Part shown: positions 42,890-54,119 of the stretch, in pieces | How positions within the stretch are numbered: position 1 is the first letter of the stretch | Layout: the number at the start of each line of letters is the position of its first letter | Assembly (NCBI RefSeq): GCF_029227915.1 | Contig: NC_079875.1 | Location: forward strand, 8,677,001-8,741,000 | Direction: 5' to 3' | DNA length: 64,000 bases | DNA from: Hydractinia symbiolongicarpus | Taxonomy: Eukaryota; Cnidaria; Hydrozoa; Anthoathecata; Hydractiniidae | Translations under genes and position numbers: made by a program | Notes under the pieces: model-generated | What the model saw: only the letters and a program-made list of their open reading frames with translations | Told to the model about the DNA's origin: nothing | The model's database searches: none

Positions 42890-43115
42890 ATACAGAATAG
42901 TTACTTCAGTGTTGGAAACACTGTTATCAAAGTGGGTCCTGTGTTCGGAATGTATACATTAAGCATACACCGACAATACCTACCCGATTTCCCTCACATG
43001 GCATGGCTTGACCCGTAGCTGTAGTAAAGGCACTTGCTAAACATGCCCATGCTGTGGACCGAACCACGGACCTTGTGATTACAAAGCGAACTCCATAACG
43101 ACAATGCCACGCGCT
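42890..43115 (-). repeat. tRNA-derived SINE, copy 2 (fuller copy)
   Basis: On the minus strand the A-box-like CGTAGCGCGTGGCATTGTCG and the B-box-like GGTTCGGTCCACAGC have tRNA spacing. TTTAGCAAGTGCCTT and the tail AACACAGGACCCACTTTG then follow, with AACACTGAAGTAA at the end. The same order is found at 820-965 on the plus strand, with a deletion. Confidence 0.7.
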
Positions 43116-43129
43116 ACGTGATAACTTAA

Positions 43130-43397
43130 ATGTTCACCTATATGTTCACCTATATGTTCACCTATATGTTCACCTATATGTTCACCTATATGTGCACCTA
43201 TATGTTCACCTATATGTTCACCTATATGTTCACCTATATGTTCACCTATATGTTCACCTATATGTTCACCTATATGTTCACCTATATGTTCACCTATATG
43301 TTCACCTATATGTTCACCTATATGTTCACCTATATGTTCACCTATATGTTCATCTATATGTCCACCTATATGTTCTTCTATATGTTCATCTATACGT
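43130..43397. repeat. 12-bp minisatellite, about 22 copies of TTCACCTATATG
   Basis: Units are nearly perfect; one copy reads TGCACC and the last four vary (ATC, CCACC, TTC). The period is a multiple of 3, so every frame on both strands is open as a four-residue peptide repeat (HIGE on the minus strand, FTYM on the plus). These open frames are artefacts. The array abuts the 5' end of the SINE copy at 42890-43115. Confidence 0.95.
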
Positions 43398-43539
43398 ACC
43401 CACAAATATCGCTTATCTTCTGAGATTCACTGTTAAAAATACTTTCAAATTGTATACGTCTAACAATTAAATATGGATAAATCTTTCATATGTAGCTTTG
43501 ATGTCCGCTTGATGAATAAAAGAGCCGTGTCCTGTTGAT

Positions 43540-44349
43540 TTAAAAAAACGGGTCAAATTTTTTTTGGAAATGGCTATAAAATAAACCAATTTTATCTTCA
43601 ATGGCAAAGTGTATAACCAAATTGATGGCGTTGCGATGGGCTCACTCTTTCATCCTAATATTTTTTTTCCAGGAAAGAATCCCATCTAGTGATTACACTT
43701 TTCCTTGATGTAAAGAAAATGAAATTGGCCGATAGACTTTAAACTATAAAAACATTCACACCAGCTCATACACAAATTGGTGTAGTTTCACTCCTAACGC
43801 TTTTGTTTTTTATTACATAGATCGTTGTTTAATATTGATTGCGATGTAATCAAGCATTATTTGCTAAAAAAACAATGCCCAGACAACTTGGGGAATGCTA
43901 TAATTTTACCAAGAAAAAAAACCAAGAAAACTTAGCAAAACATTTGGCTGTTGAAACAGCAGCGAAACTGCAAATCCTGATGGTGTTACCTCACCATGGT
44001 AATTTTACCTTATAATGGTAAATTGTTCGTAAAAAGTGGAGTTGTTGGTTTTTAAATTTTTATCAACAAGTGGATGTCAAAGTCATTTTTTGAACGATCT
44101 GTCATGTCATTTGTAGTGCACGTGCATTGTACGAACTGCTCGTCAACATGCGTTGGAAAAACAAAGAGACATTTGGAAAAACGTTTCAGGAAAACCTATA
44201 CGCATTTGTTTGCCAATTCGAAAACGTTAGCGTTGTGGCAACAAGGCAAGAGCGAGAGAAAACTGCTTATAAAAGAATCTCTTAATGTAAAACATTTACG
44301 ACCTGTGCTACGCAACAATGTAGCATCATACTCTATAGAGCTTTTCTAG
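43540..44349 (+). pseudogene. Decayed Penelope-like retroelement (RT motif and GIY-YIG end)
   Basis: At about 43605-43665 one frame reads FNGKVYNQIDGVAMGS, which is the RT motif of Penelope-like elements (FNGxxYxQIDGVAMGSP). Stops and frame shifts follow. At 44120-44349 an open frame reads CTNCSSTCVGKTKRHLEKRF and ends KESLNVKHLRPVLRNN, which is the end of the GIY-YIG endonuclease domain typical of these elements. The catalytic tyrosine of the usual YxGKTxR form appears as CVGKTKR, so this copy has lost a key residue as well as frame. Confidence 0.75.
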
Positions 44350-44823
44350 TTGACTATAATGTATAAAATAATGTGATGTAATCATTTCTAGTGAACATAG
44401 GTTTCTTCAGAGAATTCCTACATTTCCTACATTGAATGACGACTTTTTACATCTTATTGAAAGAATAATATATTAAATAATGAGAAAACGGGTTTTCCTT
44501 TCCGGGTATATTTGATAAAAATTAAAAATGCAGCTAACTAGCTATTTAAATTGTATTGTAAAACATTAGCCACATCATTTAAACATCAGTTGAAATTAGA
44601 TGCCGGTAACAATTAACTTTCGCACATCACGGTTTCTCCACAACATTTTGACAAAAGTTACTTGACAACCACCTCCTTTACATCATAGATTATCAATTAT
44701 CAATTGTCTTACCTAGCTAAGCATTTTAAAAAATTTCTTCAGATTTGCGCAGGCTGCAGGCTAGCTTGCTAGATATTAATAACTGTAATCTGAGACGAGA
44801 CTTAACCATATAAATCAACACCT

Positions 44824-45577
44824 TTAACCCTATTCGGTCCGGGGGGGGGATTCCGCCCCCCCTGACGTTTTTTTTCTAATAACTCCTGATTGCTTTCTTA
44901 TATGGCTGTGATACTTACTGAGTTTCAACATTTATCTATTAGACACCTGCGTGCTAAATCTTTAGGTCCCATACCTTTCAGAGGCTTTGATATTGGCCAT
45001 TACCCGAAACTACCCTTAAAATCTCTATGAAATCCTTATAATGGGGAAAATATAATAACTCCTGTTAGGATTATCCTAAGAACTTGAAACTTGCAACACA
45101 ACTTTGTTTCATCAAAAAGAATCTTTTTGAATAATTTTGACACATGACTAATCCGATTTCCCGATTTTGTCGGATTTTACCCGAAAATCAGAAAAAAACG
45201 GATTTTCGGGCAATTTTTGGCAATTTTTTATTCGATCCATGTAAAAACCGGAAGATATGTTAAAAAAATTTTATTTAGCTTTCAGAAACTTCAAACAGAA
45301 TGTCAAAATTCGCTCTAGAACAAAAGTAATATTATTTTAAGCAGATAGTGGCATTTTTAACAATTTTCAAGCTTCTGATGACGTCACAGAAAATGTGTTG
45401 ACGCAAGCAAAAATTTATTGCTGCCATCTTGTTCCTTTTATGACGTACTATAAGTGTGCCAAGTTTGATTCAATTTGAACAATCCTATGAAAAGTTATTG
45501 AGGGGGGGCGGAATCCGCCCCCCCCCCCCCCCCCTGGTCATAGTATGTTCGAAAAACCCCGGACCGAATAGGGTTAA
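44824..45577 (+). mobile_element. TTAA-flanked MITE (piggyBac-like), 754 bp
   Basis: TTAA at 44824-44827 and 45574-45577 flank CCCTATTCGGTCCGGGG and its inverse. The interior matches the copy at 10594 in the same orientation with only scattered changes, so the two are young relative to other copies. The right palindrome runs into a C tract of about 20 bases. No transposase frame exists. Confidence 0.85.
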
Positions 45578-46970
45578 ACACAGCTTTTTTTCTGATGTAT
45601 TAATTGACAGCTATAGTTTATAAAGCAATAGTTAGGTTTAGTACTTATTTCAAATCCTGCTAAATAATATAAAAGCTACCGCTTTACCAAAGACATGCAA
45701 TCTGCATACAATCAGAGAACCACGTTCAATTACTGAACTTTCAAGCCTATATCCGAGTTAAACCAAGTCAGGGAATTTTTGTAAAAGTACACTATAAGCC
45801 ATAACACGCATTACCTTATGTGTAACTAAGAACAATTGTGATGTATAAATGGAATATAATTGGCTTTACATCTCAGTGAATACCAATTCTAAATGAGCAA
45901 CAAGCCTCATCATTAGGGGGACGATAGAAACTAAAAAAGGGGGAAATTATTCGACATTATTTCGTAGAACTAAAAAAATTCCCAATGGCATACAACTATG
46001 TTTCCCTTTTTTTGCTAAATGGTAAACAAATGACTCATCAGTCGATAATTTTGGCACGCAACCCAATAATAAGCTGACTATTTTAATTATATGTTATTAA
46101 AACTAATATGCAATTAAACCATGTGACTGAAATACTTCGGTGATTTTTTATAATGTTTGCTAATTAAAATTTCGGATTACATCCGAGATGTTATTAAAAC
46201 GGGCGGTCTTTTTTTTCTTCTTCTTCGGCCGATTTTTAACCGATTGCCGTAACGTTACGACTTTTAAAGTCCGACCTGGCCCCGCGTCCTAGCTTTTCCG
46301 TACCTATATTAGTATTCATAAAATTGGGAAAGAATGAAGACTGAGTTACGAATTTAATCACAAATATTGTTATAGACTGGTGTTTTAATATTATTTAATT
46401 TGCAATGCTAGATACTCCTTTAAATTTTTATTTCCAGTTATGTTTTTAACGAGGCGGATTTTGTTCAACTAAACCAAGGCCTAGGGGTTAAGGTACGAGT
46501 CGTTTCTTTTGAGTGACCAAGTTCGCCATATTAATTATATTCCAGCTTGTTCACCAATCTGTAAAGCAAAGCAAAGTGTTTTGAAGTTAAGAGAAATATT
46601 TGGTTGGATTAGTATAGTTATTTAACTGCCTAAACTTCAGTTCTATCACCGTTTAAGATATTCTCATCATTGGGTCTATGTTTTCACATGTTAAAATGAA
46701 AATATCATCACGTTTTTTAGCCATACATAAATCTAAAACAAAGCAATTTTAAGATTTCAGCTACAAACGTAGGTTCAAGGCAGCATCCTGCTGAAACCTA
46801 GCTTTATTTATTCTTATAATTTTGAAGCTTGGTATATTATTATTTATTTTTATGCTGGGGTTGCAGCTCTTAAGCTACCTCTGGCTGTAAAGTAGAAGGT
46901 CGCCAAATGCAGTTATGCTAGCTACAACAAAATTCTTAATTAATATTTGTTATGACAAATGCAGTTAGTA
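45578..46970. other. Intergenic sequence, no gene seen
   Basis: AT-rich with no splice-consistent exon. No repeat of note. Confidence 0.4.
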
Positions 46971-46976
46971 GGTAAC

Positions 46977-47450
46977 GACAGGCTGTTTCCCGTGTTTTTA
47001 TTTAAACCGAAGCTGCTATAAAGATTTTTTGGAAAAGGGTATTACGCCTATACACTTGTGCAACACCATTCACCTGTACTAAACGCTCAGTCCAATATTA
47101 ACGACAGGCTGTTTCCTGTGTTTCTGAAGTTGCGATAAAGTTTTTTAAAAAAGCGTATTACACCTATATGGATGAGCAATATTGTTTGTCTGTACTAAGC
47201 ACTTAGACAAGAGTAATATATATTTTTGAACTTTCAGCGGGAACATTCTCCAAAAAATAAAGAAAGACTGGTCAACTGTTTTTGCTATGACATGGTAGCA
47301 AGGAGTCGTAAACTGTGTTTTTATTTCAGCTGAAGTTGTGAAAAGTTATTTTTTGAAAAGTACATCACACCGAAAACACCATAATGTTGTGCGCCTATTT
47401 TTTGAAAAATGTATTACACTGGAAACACCATAATGTTCTGCGCCTTGGTC
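46977..47450. repeat. Diverged tandem repeat of about 125 bp, three to four units
   Basis: Units begin near 46977, 47100 and 47300 with GACAGGCTGTTTCC or a diverged form, then GTGTTTTTATTT, GAAGYTGYGATAAAG, TTTTTTGRAAA and GTATTACRCCTATA. A shorter repeat of ACACCATAATGTT occurs twice near 47375 and 47425. Confidence 0.6.
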
Positions 47451-49591
47451 AATTTACAACATACTATACTAAAGCGCCCGTCCTAAATGTGCGGTACAGT
47501 TTACGGTTTTTATTAATTGCTCTTCCGTGCGTTGAACGCCTGGTAACACAGTTGCTTATGGCTTAACCTGGTGTTTCGATGGCGGTCCCTGACTAGTCTA
47601 AATATTAATGCCATGGAATCACATTTTGGATTTAGTCTATTTTGTTAATTCTAAACCGATGAACGTAGTCATAACCTTTTTGTTACTTTCACCAACTTCT
47701 ATTTACTTTTTTGTTTTTAAAATTTGTAGGATCCAACTTTATGGTCAAATCTTAGATATCTTAAATAACATTTTTAGTCATGTTGCAGGTATAATAAGAC
47801 ATTTCAGAAATATCGCTACACCACAAACAATAATATTTAGTAAGTTGATATGCTAAAACGTCTTCCTTTCTTTCTTACGAATGTTAAGTTTAGCACAGTA
47901 TTGTTAAGTATTAATTTTCACAAATTACTTTTTTGTACATTCAGGGAGACCTTAATTCTGCTATAATTGAAAAACTTTAAAGTTCTACGATAAGTTGCGT
48001 CACGGTAATGTATTGTCGAGAAAACATATTTCATAGAGAAGGGGGTGACCAACAAAAAAAGGTGTACGTGGAGTTATACACTAGAAATGTTTAAAGATAT
48101 ACTAATAACATTGAAATAATTTCAAAACCAGGTCGAAATAAATCAAAAATTAAAACCTTAAAAATCCAAGCAATTTGTTTGGTTGTCAACTGGCAAATAA
48201 CGTGTTAATAGGATTGGATCCTACTCTTTCGCCTGGTCGCTGCGACCAGAAGAAATGTTCCCACAAGCATCTGATTCTGAAGTCTGATTTACTTGCATTT
48301 TAACTTATTTAACTTATGACTCTCGCTTTGCCCGCTAACTGTAACACATTTGTTTGCTCTAGCCTGTATCTCACGCACTGCATGAAACAATTTGCGAGAT
48401 AATACCATGGGATAATAACTGTCTATTTGAAATGACAGAACAAGATTGTAGAAGTTCTATAGAAAACAGGCTACTGGCAACCTCGAACGGTATATATACG
48501 AAACAAAATTGCACACGAAAAAGAATCCGAAAAATAAATTGTTTTTAATACTATTTAATTATATTCTAATTGAAAATAATATTATTAAAACTGTTTTTTC
48601 TTCTGATCAACTTCACCTGTGTATTTTTAGCTCTTTTGTTGCTTTGCTTTTTCTCGAGATTTGAGTTGGAAAGCCCCCATAGCTACCTTTTCTGAAGGAA
48701 GATTGAAGTACAATTATAACGCGCCGAGCTGTATTTTATGTTTTTGATTCTGAGATTTTAGAATACAAAATTATCGCTCACAGTAAACAAAGTTGCGTGA
48801 CTTTATTAATTATTGTTTTAATATATCATATCCTTATTGCTTGTCCCATTTATATTGCCTATATATATCAGTATACGTATGTATGTCACGCAATGTGCTA
48901 ACCGCAGTAGCGAGATACACAAATGTGGTAAATAAAAAGTGAACGAACACGTGAATTCATCCACGTGCCACCGACTATTCATATTGTTGCAAATATACCA
49001 ATAATGCTAGTATGCATATCTTTTTTTACCCAACCCAGGCTAAGGGTGATTGATATTATACACACTCAACTTTTATATGCTGCCTGCTCAAGCCTTTGGT
49101 CGCATACCTCCCAAATCCTAAAACATTGCCTCCTACTTGAAACCGTTAAATTTCCATGAAATCTTTATAATTAGTAAATCCTGACAATCAACGTAAGCTT
49201 GCGAAAAAAGATACGCAATTGTATGCATTAAATAGTTGGTATTACTTCGTACACATGAAACAACATATATGACAATATGATTTATAGTTTGGAAAGTTAG
49301 CTTTAAATATCATCCCTCAAAAGCATTGGAAGCTTCACTATATGAAAATGTTTTCTTTTTCTTTTAGATTGCGTACAATGGGAGTGAGTGATGTAATCTT
49401 CCATTGCGTGTAATAAAGAGAAGAAAACAAAAGCGTTGTTATTGCTTTGTATAAAAATTGGAAATATTTTTTAAATCTTGATCAAGTTAAACTAACCATA
49501 ACAGGCTGGAAGTCAGTGACTAAAATGATAGCATTGAAATTTATGTCACTTTTGCAACGAAAACAAAACCACAATGTAAAAGAAAGAATTA
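47451..49591. other. Intergenic sequence with a family fragment near 48940
   Basis: No gene is recognised. At 48940-48980 CACGTGAATTCATCCACGTG with CCACCGACTATTC resembles the repeat family at 49940-50240. Open frames at 47384-47856 and 48965-49159 have no known domain. Confidence 0.45.
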
Positions 49592-49691
49592 CAGTCTACT
49601 CTCGATAAGTGGAACCTCTACGGGACCGAAAAAAAAATGGTTCCACTTATCGAGTGTTTCACTTATCCCAATTGTTCGGTAACTGGAACCT

Positions 49692-49907
49692 CTATGAAAC
49701 CGAATAAAAGTTCCACTTATCGAACTTCTCTCTTCTCTGAAATATTTCATTTTTTTTTACCCAGTGTGAAACTGTGTTTTTAGCGACACCGGATTTCTTT
49801 GCTGTAGATATGCAGGTTTGACCTGCATCAATTTCTTTTAATCCTTCGTACTCGTGGACTAACGTTACACAAGTAAGCCTTCGCTTCGAATACTGCACAG
49901 CTGTCAT
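49692..49907 (-). pseudogene. N-terminal HTH of a pogo/Tigger (CENP-B type) transposase
   Basis: The 71-codon frame starts MTAVQYSKRRLTC and contains LVHEYEGLKEIDAGQTCIST, then SGVAKNTVSHWVKKNE. This matches the psq-type helix-turn-helix at the start of pogo-family transposases, where VPKNTIStWlKNK is the typical third helix. The remaining transposase is missing, so this piece alone cannot transpose. Confidence 0.75.
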
Positions 49908-49939
49908 TTTTGAAATGTGACTGCTAATATAGTTTTACT

Positions 49940-50240
49940 AGTCGTTAACCCGTGAAAAATCCACAGGGTCGCCCGTCCTTTATATACAGCATTTCGTATG
50001 TCTCGCTACTGTAGGTGCCATCTTGCGCAGAGACAGACAGACGACGGCTATTATTATAGAGTCTAGTCGTTAGCCCGTGGAAAAATCCACGGGGTCGCCC
50101 GTCCTTTAAATTAACCCGTTGCAACAAAGTGGACAGAAATATATCGCATTTGGTATTGAGGCGCATTTTGAAAATTTCGAGTTACGGTTACGGGACACGG
50201 TTTTCGCGGACAGACAGACGACGGCTATTATTAAAGAGAT
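49940..50240 (+). repeat. Two units of the CCCGTGGAAAAATCCACGGG family, inserted in a Tigger element
   Basis: Unit one starts at about 49940 with TAGTCGTTAACCCGTG and ends at about 50055 with ACGGCTATTATTATAGAG. Unit two starts at about 50060 with TAGTCGTTAGCCCGTGG and ends near 50235 with ACGGCTATTATTAAAGAG. Each contains an inverted CCGTGGAAAAATCCACGG core followed by GGTCGCCCGTCCTT. The tandem arrangement interrupts the Tigger element, so it arrived later. Confidence 0.7.
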
Positions 50241-50539
50241 GTTTTCATTACTTGATAGCAGTCGATTGTTCTCGTTCGAAAAAATAATGTTTACATTATC
50301 ATGATTCGAACGTACTGTAGATGATTTTTCTTTTCAAAAACGTTCCACTTATATGAATAAGTATTGCTCAAGGGACAAAAATAATGGTTCCACTTACCGA
50401 AAGTTCCACTTATCGAGGGTTCCACTAATGCGAATAAAATAAGAGAAGTTTGTTAATGCAAATCCAAGGGATCGGGGAAATTGGTTCAACTAAACGAAAG
50501 TTCAACTTATCCGGGGTTCCACTTATCGAGAGTAGACTG

Positions 50540-51519
50540 TATTTATTTAAGAATTTTTGTTGGAATTTTTTTCCGTACAAAACAGGAGACAAACAAAGAA
50601 AAGAAAATGATCACAACAAAATAAAAATGAACAAAGTCATAACATGAAAGTTGTCACAAATGATCAACATATTGAAGTAAAACTTTTAAATTATTACGGA
50701 ACAAGTTTCTAATTTTAGCACGCAGCATACAATCCATTGTTTTAGTATAAAATATTACATTTTCATAAATGCTAGAAAGTTCTTTTTGTTGTTATACTAT
50801 TACTACTTAATTAAAAATGAAATAAAAACTTCTCTCGTAAAAGCTCGTCACCACCAGCAAGCAAAGCAGATGGTTATTTTTTGGCATTTCTTACACACGG
50901 AAATAAAACATGTAACCTCAGTCCGAGATTAACTAGCACTTTTTTGACAACGTATAACGGTTAATCCACTGTGATTTATTTTGACTATTAGAAACTGAAA
51001 AGATCTGAGCACGAGGAGAAATTACAAAGACAACTTCATCGATAGCCTATTTTTATTGTATTTATTTCTTATCAATGTTGTCTAAATAGATACAAAGAAA
51101 AAACATGCTCCGTTACAGTAACCGTACTGTACCAAACTTTTTATTACAGGATCATTTATTTTAAGATCATTCATTTCCCTATATAGATGGACAAGGAACT
51201 TTAAAAGGGAGTTAAACAGATCCATGCAAACTAGATGCTTTCTTCCATTAAAAATTCAGTTCTAAACTTTAAGAAGACCTCTCTATTTTGTTGCATGTCG
51301 ATACAGCTCGCTACCCAAAACTAACTGAGGTGACACGCTTGAGTTTAAAAGCAGAAGAACAGTTTTTGTATATTTTAATCACATCTAAATGGTTTTTCTT
51401 TCGAGTAGAACGAAAGCTTCAAAAGACTTTCGTATTAATTACCGATGACTAGCTATCATTTTCAACATTGTCATATTTGTTACCTAGCAACATAATTTCT
51501 TTATTTCTATGTCCTTTAA
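50540..51519. other. Intergenic sequence, no gene seen
   Basis: AT-rich, with no coding exon or repeat of note. Confidence 0.4.
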
Positions 51520-52655
51520 AGGTATTTGATCTTGTATTAATGACCAAAAGTACTACTACCTTTTAATATTCATTTATTTGACATGCCAAGTATTTAGGTC
51601 CCATACCGCTTAACCCTATTCGGTCCGGGGGTTTTCGAACATACTATGAGCGGCCCTCAATAACTTTTCATAGGGTTGTTCAAATTGAATCAAACTTGGC
51701 ACACTTATAGTACGTCATAAAAGGAACAGAATGGCGGCAATAAATTTTTGCTTGCGGCAGCACATTTTCTGTGACGTCATCGGAAGCTTGAAATTTGTTA
51801 AAAATGCCACTATCTGCTTAAAATTTAATTACTTTTCTTCTAGGGCGAATTCTTACATTCTGTTTGAAGTTTCTAAAAGCTAAATGAAAGTTACTTAACA
51901 TATTGTCCGGTTTTTACATGGATCGCATAAAAAATTGCCAGAAAATACGGTTTTTTCCGATTTTTGGCTAAAATCCGACAAAATCGGGAAATCGGATTAG
52001 TCACGTGTCTAAATTATGCAAAATGGTTCTTCTTGATGAAACAAAGTTGTGTTGAATTTTTCAAGTTATAAGGATAATCCTAACAGGAGTTTTTATATTT
52101 TCCTCATTATAAGGATTTCATAGAGATTTTTAGGGGTAGTTTCGAGTAATGGCCAATATCAAAGCCTCTGAAAAGTACAGGACCTAAAAATTTGGCATGC
52201 TGGTGTATAATAGACAAATATTAAAACTCAGTAAGTATCATAGCCATATAACAAAGCAATAAGGAGTTATTAAAAAAAAAACTGTCAGGGGGGGGGCGAA
52301 ATCCGTTCCCCCCCCCGGACCGAATAGGGTTAAAACCTTAAATATTGGCTTCTACTTGAAAGTACCCATAAAAATCTCTGTGAAATCCTTATAACAGAGA
52401 AAATATAATAACTTTCGTTAGAATTTTCCCTACAGCTTAAAAACTTACAACACAACTTTATTTCATCAAGCCAGTCATGTTTTAAATTTTGGACACGTGA
52501 TTTATCACATTTCCTGAATTTTTCGGATTTTACCCGTAAATCAGAAAGTTTTTGCTGCCATTTTTTTCTCCTTTTATGACGTACATGCCAAGTTTATTCA
52601 ATTTGAACAAACCTGTTAAAAGTTTTTAGCGGCAGGGGAGGATTCCAGCCATATT
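51520..52655 (+). mobile_element. Older copy of the GGTCC-type TTAA MITE, split by a younger one
   Basis: Left part (about 51520-51609) reads GTATTTAGGTCCCATACC after an interior-like segment. The right part (52334-52655) resumes with ATATTGGCTTCTACTTGAAA and continues through the interior to a degraded right end. The two halves are colinear with the copy at 10594, and the interruption is the 724-bp element at 51610-52333. The left end of the older copy is not identifiable. Confidence 0.7.
51610..52333 (-). mobile_element. TTAA-flanked MITE nested in its own family, 724 bp
   Basis: TTAA at 51610-51613 and 52330-52333 flank the inverted termini. The order of parts is inverted relative to the copies at 10594 and 44824 (GTTTTTCGAACATACTATG-like segment first). 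It lies inside an older copy of the same family in opposite orientation, so insertion chose a TTAA within the family. Confidence 0.8.
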
Positions 52656-53350
52656 AACCGTATTCGCCCCCCCCCCCCCCCCCCCCTCAATAACTTTTTA
52701 TAGGCTTCTCCAAATTGAATCAAACTTAGCACACTATAGTACGTCACAAAAGAAACAAAATAGCAGCAATAAATTTTTGCTTGCGTGCGCAGATTTTCTG
52801 TGACGTCATCAAAAGCTTGAAATTTGCCTAAAATGGAACTATCTGCTTAAAGTTTAATTACTTTAGTTCTACAGCGAATTTTTACATTCTGTTTGAAGTT
52901 TATGAAAGCTAAATAAAAGTTATTTAACATATTTTCCGGTTTTTACACAGATCGCATAACAAAATTCCAAAATTGCCCGGAAACCCGGTTTTTTCCGATT
53001 TTTGGGTAAAATTCAAAAAAATTGGGAAGTCAGATTAATCACATGTCTAAAACATGCAAAATAATTTTTCTTGATGAAACAAAGTTGTGTTGTAAGTTTC
53101 AAGTTCTAATGATAATCCTAACAAGAGTTATTATATTTCCCCATTATAAGGGTTTCATAGAGATTTTTAGGGGTATTTTCGAGTAATAGCCAATATCAAA
53201 GCTTCTGCACGGTATGGGACCTAAAAATGTGGCATGTGTCTAATAGAGAAATATTGAAACTCAATAAGTATCGTAGCCATGCAACGTAGCATTAAGGAGT
53301 TATTAAAAAAAACCTTTAAGGAGTGGGCGGAATCCGCCCCCAAGGGAAAA
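52656..53350 (-). mobile_element. Degenerate inverted copy of the same MITE family
   Basis: After a C tract of about 20 bases the sequence follows the inverted interior (TTGGCAC-like, CTTATAGTACGTCA, TTTTTGCTTGCG, TGACGTCATC, AAAGCTTGAAA) and ends with GGAGTGGGCGGAATCCGCCC. Termini and TTAA are lost. It abuts the older copy and makes a large imperfect inverted repeat with it. Confidence 0.7.
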
Positions 53351-54119
53351 AAATAATTTAAATAATAATTGTATGTGAACTGAGTGAAAATGTTCTGACA
53401 TAATCTAAGCTTTAGAAATTGGGAAAAATAAAATGGCAATTTTAATACTTAAACATCATTCAGATATTTCCCTATGCATTGACACAAAAACATTGCAGTT
53501 TTAAAAACTCTCTTTGTCATTTAATTTAAAATTCTTTTAACCAACATTGCTATCAGTGAAATAAAATCGCAGTAATTGCTATGTTCTAGGAATTGTTAAA
53601 TAGCTCGGCAATATCAAGTAGCTAACACGTAAAATGTTGTGTTTATCAATAGATTATGTGCAAAACAAGTTGAATAATCGGATATGTCGGCATGTAGTGC
53701 ATGTACTGTATATAAGTTTGTTTTTACTTTATTATTAACATTACTTATCTGTAATTACAAATTACCAAAAAAGGAATTTTATAATGGACACGATCTGCAC
53801 TCTGGATTAAGTTTTTTTAAAAGTAAAAACAGGAAATGAAAGATAAAAATAGCCAAAAAAAGTAAAAGCAGGGGAGACGACTGTGAACTTTAATTAACAG
53901 ATTATATTTTTATTGATTAAGGCTAACCAATCAGAAACTAGCATAGTCATATGACAGCCACTCTTTGTACACATAGCTTCAATCCTTACTAGTAAATATT
54001 GTCCACAAATTAAGTAACGAATAAAAACCCCTTTGCTTTTTAACAAATTGGGTTTTTAATGAGTAAAGTTATGGAATATAAGAGAAAGCGATTCAGGCTA
54101 TAGCAAAAAGTGTTGTTGC
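53351..54119. other. Upstream region of the second ankyrin gene
   Basis: AT-rich. TATAAG at 54077-54082 could serve as a TATA box, but no initiator lies 30 bases on. Nothing else is distinctive. Confidence 0.4.

Larger units (their letters stand above)
49592..50539 (+). mobile_element. Tigger/pogo element of 948 bp with perfect 25-bp termini
   Basis: CAGTCTACTCTCGATAAGTG plus GAACC is mirrored exactly by the right end, with TA on both sides. Sub-terminal GTTCCACTTATCGA words recur about five times. The interior keeps only the transposase DNA-binding domain (49692-49907, minus) and a foreign insert of about 300 bp at 49940-50240. Confidence 0.85.

Noticed and set aside
43079-43470. Long open frames on both strands with HIGE or FTYM peptide repeats
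   Set aside because: They are produced by a 12-bp minisatellite whose period is a multiple of three, and their ends run into a SINE.
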